DNA of 64,000 nucleotides from an uncultured Rivibacter sp. (lineage in GTDB: Bacteria; Pseudomonadota; Gammaproteobacteria; Burkholderiales; Burkholderiaceae), in NCBI GenBank assembly GCA_946480925.1, contig CAMLLU010000016.1, positions 1-64,000 on the forward strand. The letters are read 5' to 3'. The position numbers and the translations under genes are program-made. Below, in pieces: positions 62,124 to 64,000 of the stretch (the stretch's first letter is position 1; every line of letters starts with the position of its first letter). The notes under the pieces were generated by a model. It saw only the letters and a program-made list of their open reading frames with translations, made no database searches and was not told the origin of the DNA.

Positions 62124-62909
62124 TTGTTTCGACTCGTCTCTCTCAACCTCAACGGCATCCGGTCTGCCGCCAACAAGGGTTTCGTGCCCTGGGCCGAAAG
62201 CGTCGCGGCGGATTGTATGGGGGTGCAGGAGCTCAAATGCCAGGCCGAGCACGTGGTCGGCAAGTTCGACACCTTGGCCGGCATGAAGGGCCATTTCCAC
62301 TACGCCACCAAGCCCGGCTATTCGGGCGTGGGGCTGTACAGCAAGCGCGAGCCGAGCGACGTGCTGATCGGCTGGGGCAACGAGGAATTCGACGCCGAAG
62401 GCCGCTACGTGGAGGCGCGCTTCGACACGCCGCACCGCAAGCTGTCGGTCATCAGCTGTTACTTCCCCAGCGGCTCGAGCTCCGAAGAGCGCCAACTCGC
62501 GAAGTTCCGCTTCCTCGAAGGTTTCTTCCCGCACATGCGGGAGCTCAAGGCCGAGCGCGAGTTCCTGCTCGTGGGCGACGTGAACATCGCCCACAAGGAG
62601 ATCGACCTGAAGAACTGGCGCGGCAACCAGAAGAACAGCGGCTTCCTGCCGGAAGAACGCGCCTGGATGACCCGCTCGCTCGAAGACCTGGGGCTGGTGG
62701 ACGTCTTTCGCACGCTCAACGACAAGGGTGAGCAGTACACGTGGTGGAGCAACCGCGGCCAGGCCTGGGCCAAGAACGTGGGCTGGCGCATCGACTACCA
62801 CCTGGCCACGCCCGGCATCGCCAGCCTGGCGCGTCGCGAGTTCATCTACAAGGACGCGCGCTTTTCCGACCATGCGCCGCTGGTGATCGATTACGACTTC
62901 ACGCTGTAA
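62124..62909 (+). CDS. xth: Exodeoxyribonuclease III
   Basis: 261 residues from a TTG with GGGAG ahead. AP-endonuclease motifs: [34 protein letters not shown] (metal Glu), [46 protein letters not shown] and [11 protein letters not shown] (catalytic His). It is of the ExoA/Nape type found in betaproteobacteria and repairs abasic sites. Another TTG at 62097 would overlap pyrE. Confidence 0.95.
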   Translation: MFRLVSLNLNGIRSAANKGFVPWAESVAADCMGVQELKCQAEHVVGKFDTLAGMKGHFHYATKPGYSGVGLYSKREPSDVLIGWGNEEFDAEGRYVEARFDTPHRKLSVISCYFPSGSSSEERQLAKFRFLEGFFPHMRELKAEREFLLVGDVNIAHKEIDLKNWRGNQKNSGFLPEERAWMTRSLEDLGLVDVFRTLNDKGEQYTWWSNRGQAWAKNVGWRIDYHLATPGIASLARREFIYKDARFSDHAPLVIDYDFTL

Positions 62910-63080
62910 CGGCCCTCGCGCGGCAGACGCGCCGCACGCGATAAACGGCGAATCGCCCGTCGTATTTCACGCGCGGGTGCGGCGTGGCCGCAACGCTTCA
63001 GCCTTTCGTATGTGGCGCGGCCGGCACGGCGGCGGCATCCTCTGGGCATCACAACTCAACGCTACTGAGGAAGCACCTAC

Positions 63081-63731
63081 ATGAAGCCTTACCGCACTCT
63101 CGCCGCACTAGGTCTCGTGGCCGGTCTCGTGGGCACTGCACAGGCAGGCGAGGTCTACGGCAAGCTGGGCTTTCCTGGACTCGGCTTGGGCTATGCCCAG
63201 CCGCTCAACAGCAACTTCACGGTGCGTGCCGACTACCTCACCCTCGGCAGCCATGACGACCAGTACGACGAGGAAGGCATCCGCTACGAGGGCACGCTGA
63301 AGTTCGCGCGCGCGGGCGTGTTCGCAGACTGGTTCCCCATGGCGGGCAGCTTCCGCGTCACAGCGGGCGTGACGGCCAACAACATGAAGCTCAACCTCAC
63401 GGCGCGCGGCACCAACCAGCCCGTGCAGATCGGCGACACCAACTACATCCTCACACCGCAGGACCGCATCGATGCCGAAGTGAAGTTCCCCAGCACCACG
63501 CCTTACCTGGGCATCGGCTGGGGCCACCACGATGCCGGCACCGGGTTGCGCTTCTCGTTCGACGTCGGCGCCATCATCGGCAAGGCCAAGGTCCGGACGA
63601 CCGTGAGCGGCCCCAATGCAAGCCTCGTGAGCCAGCAGGACATCGACAAGGAAACCGCCGAACTGCGCGATGGCGTGGGCAAGGTGAAGGCCATTCCGCA
63701 GTTGACGTTCGGCATCGGCTATTCGTTCTGA
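63081..63731 (+). CDS. Outer-membrane beta-barrel protein
   Basis: 216 residues with GAGGAAG before the ATG. A signal peptide ends at GTAQAG. Alternating hydrophobic strands follow (VYGKLGFPGLGLGYAQPLNS, FTVRADYLTLGS, FARAGVFADWFPMAGSFRVT, YLGIGWGHHDAGTGLRFSFD), and the last residue is Phe in LTFGIGYSF, the usual sorting signal for BamA. It looks like an eight-stranded barrel. The function is unknown. Confidence 0.85.
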   Translation: MKPYRTLAALGLVAGLVGTAQAGEVYGKLGFPGLGLGYAQPLNSNFTVRADYLTLGSHDDQYDEEGIRYEGTLKFARAGVFADWFPMAGSFRVTAGVTANNMKLNLTARGTNQPVQIGDTNYILTPQDRIDAEVKFPSTTPYLGIGWGHHDAGTGLRFSFDVGAIIGKAKVRTTVSGPNASLVSQQDIDKETAELRDGVGKVKAIPQLTFGIGYSF

Positions 63732-63740
63732 CCACACCCG

Positions 63741-63795
63741 GAGCGCTCTCGCGCTCCCCCTCAAGGGGGCGACGCTGGCGGACCGGCAAAGCCGG
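63741..63795. repeat. REP-like compound palindrome after the barrel gene
   Basis: Three small stems lie in a row: GAGCGC-TCTC-GCGCTC (63741-63756), CCCCC-TCAA-GGGGG (63756-63769) and CCGGC-AAA-GCCGG (63783-63795). The central C-run/G-run stem matches the units after uvrA and before rodA. Confidence 0.6.
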
Positions 63796-63887
63796 ATCCG
63801 CGGCATCCGCTTGCTCGCTGCGTCCAACAGCGCCTGCGATCCCGGAATGGCTGCGTCGTTCGGGCAACGTTTGAAACAATAGCGCCC

Positions 63888-64000
63888 ATGCTGCGCTACC
63901 TCACCGTCCCCGTTACTGCGTTTTCCCAGAACTGCTCCATCGTCTGGTGCGACCAGACGATGGAAGCCGCCGTCATCGACCCCGGCGGCGATCTCGACAC
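63888..64000 (+). CDS. Metallo-beta-lactamase-fold hydrolase, GloC-like (start only)
   Basis: The first 37 codons, cut by the right edge. [20 protein letters not shown], then [15 protein letters not shown] matches the start of YcbL/GloC-type glyoxalase II proteins, which hydrolyse S-lactoylglutathione. The metal-binding THxHxDH motif lies beyond the window. Confidence 0.8.
   Translation, partial: MLRYLTVPVTAFSQNCSIVWCDQTMEAAVIDPGGDLD

Overview
The window reads as chromosome of a GC-rich betaproteobacterium of the order Burkholderiales, most like the Rubrivivax/Leptothrix group. The reasons are dense coding at high GC, the order recA-recX-DUF2889-sucC-sucD-terC, a pilA followed by PglL-type ligases, mreB-mreC-mreD-mrdA-rodA divergent from gatCAB, and frequent GTG/TTG starts. 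This placement rests on gene content and order only; no database was searched.

Layout. (1) 1-6.8 kb is an accessory region. A type VI secretion spike gene (vgrG, cut by the left edge) is preceded on the same strand by a candidate effector gene and an exported ankyrin-repeat gene that overlap by one base. The whole unit, with two divergent small genes (a ClpX-type zinc-ribbon protein and an unknown protein starting MSKSR), is present a second time about 3.5-3.8 kb to the right. The right copy keeps the small genes intact, but its effector and ankyrin genes carry frameshifts. The left copy has lost the front of the zinc-ribbon gene. (2) 7-14 kb holds a NarL-type regulator with a hybrid kinase, a subtilisin-like protease, ssb and a PAS-type hybrid kinase. 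(3) 14-24 kb holds recQ, a GNAT protein, a PNPOx-fold protein, a lipoprotein, uvrA, three small-molecule enzymes and a lysine-rich SWIB protein. (4) 24-32 kb holds a small membrane protein, a BepA-like M48 protease, moaC, and a pilin glycosylation cluster: pilA with a sigma-54 promoter, two PglL/Wzy-type ligases and a TfpZ accessory protein. (5) 32-37.4 kb is a phospho-signalling cluster: CHASE2 Ser/Thr kinase, PP2C phosphatase, double-FHA protein, plus a PDEase-II-like hydrolase. (6) 37.5-42.9 kb is terC, sucDC, DUF2889, recX and recA with an SOS box. (7) 42.9-50.3 kb holds a MarR regulator, a TctDE-like two-component pair, a patatin phospholipase, a ThDP enzyme with an altered cofactor motif and a MATE transporter. 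(8) 50.4-59.8 kb is the rod-shape operon facing away from gatCAB. (9) 59.8-64 kb holds a GNAT protein, a DUF4124 protein, pyrE divergent from an exonuclease III gene, an outer-membrane barrel protein and the start of a GloC-like hydrolase.

The best candidate for something undescribed is the duplicated vgrG-linked cassette: a roughly 290-residue protein without signal peptide that carries a DUF4124-like N-terminus and a glycine-rich hydrophobic segment, paired with an exported ankyrin protein. Its role as a T6SS effector/immunity pair is an inference from order, overlap and predicted localisation. Other points of interest are a short GTGAC/GTCAC repeat family at two operon junctions, compound REP-like palindromes, and paired PglL-type ligases flanking tfpZ.
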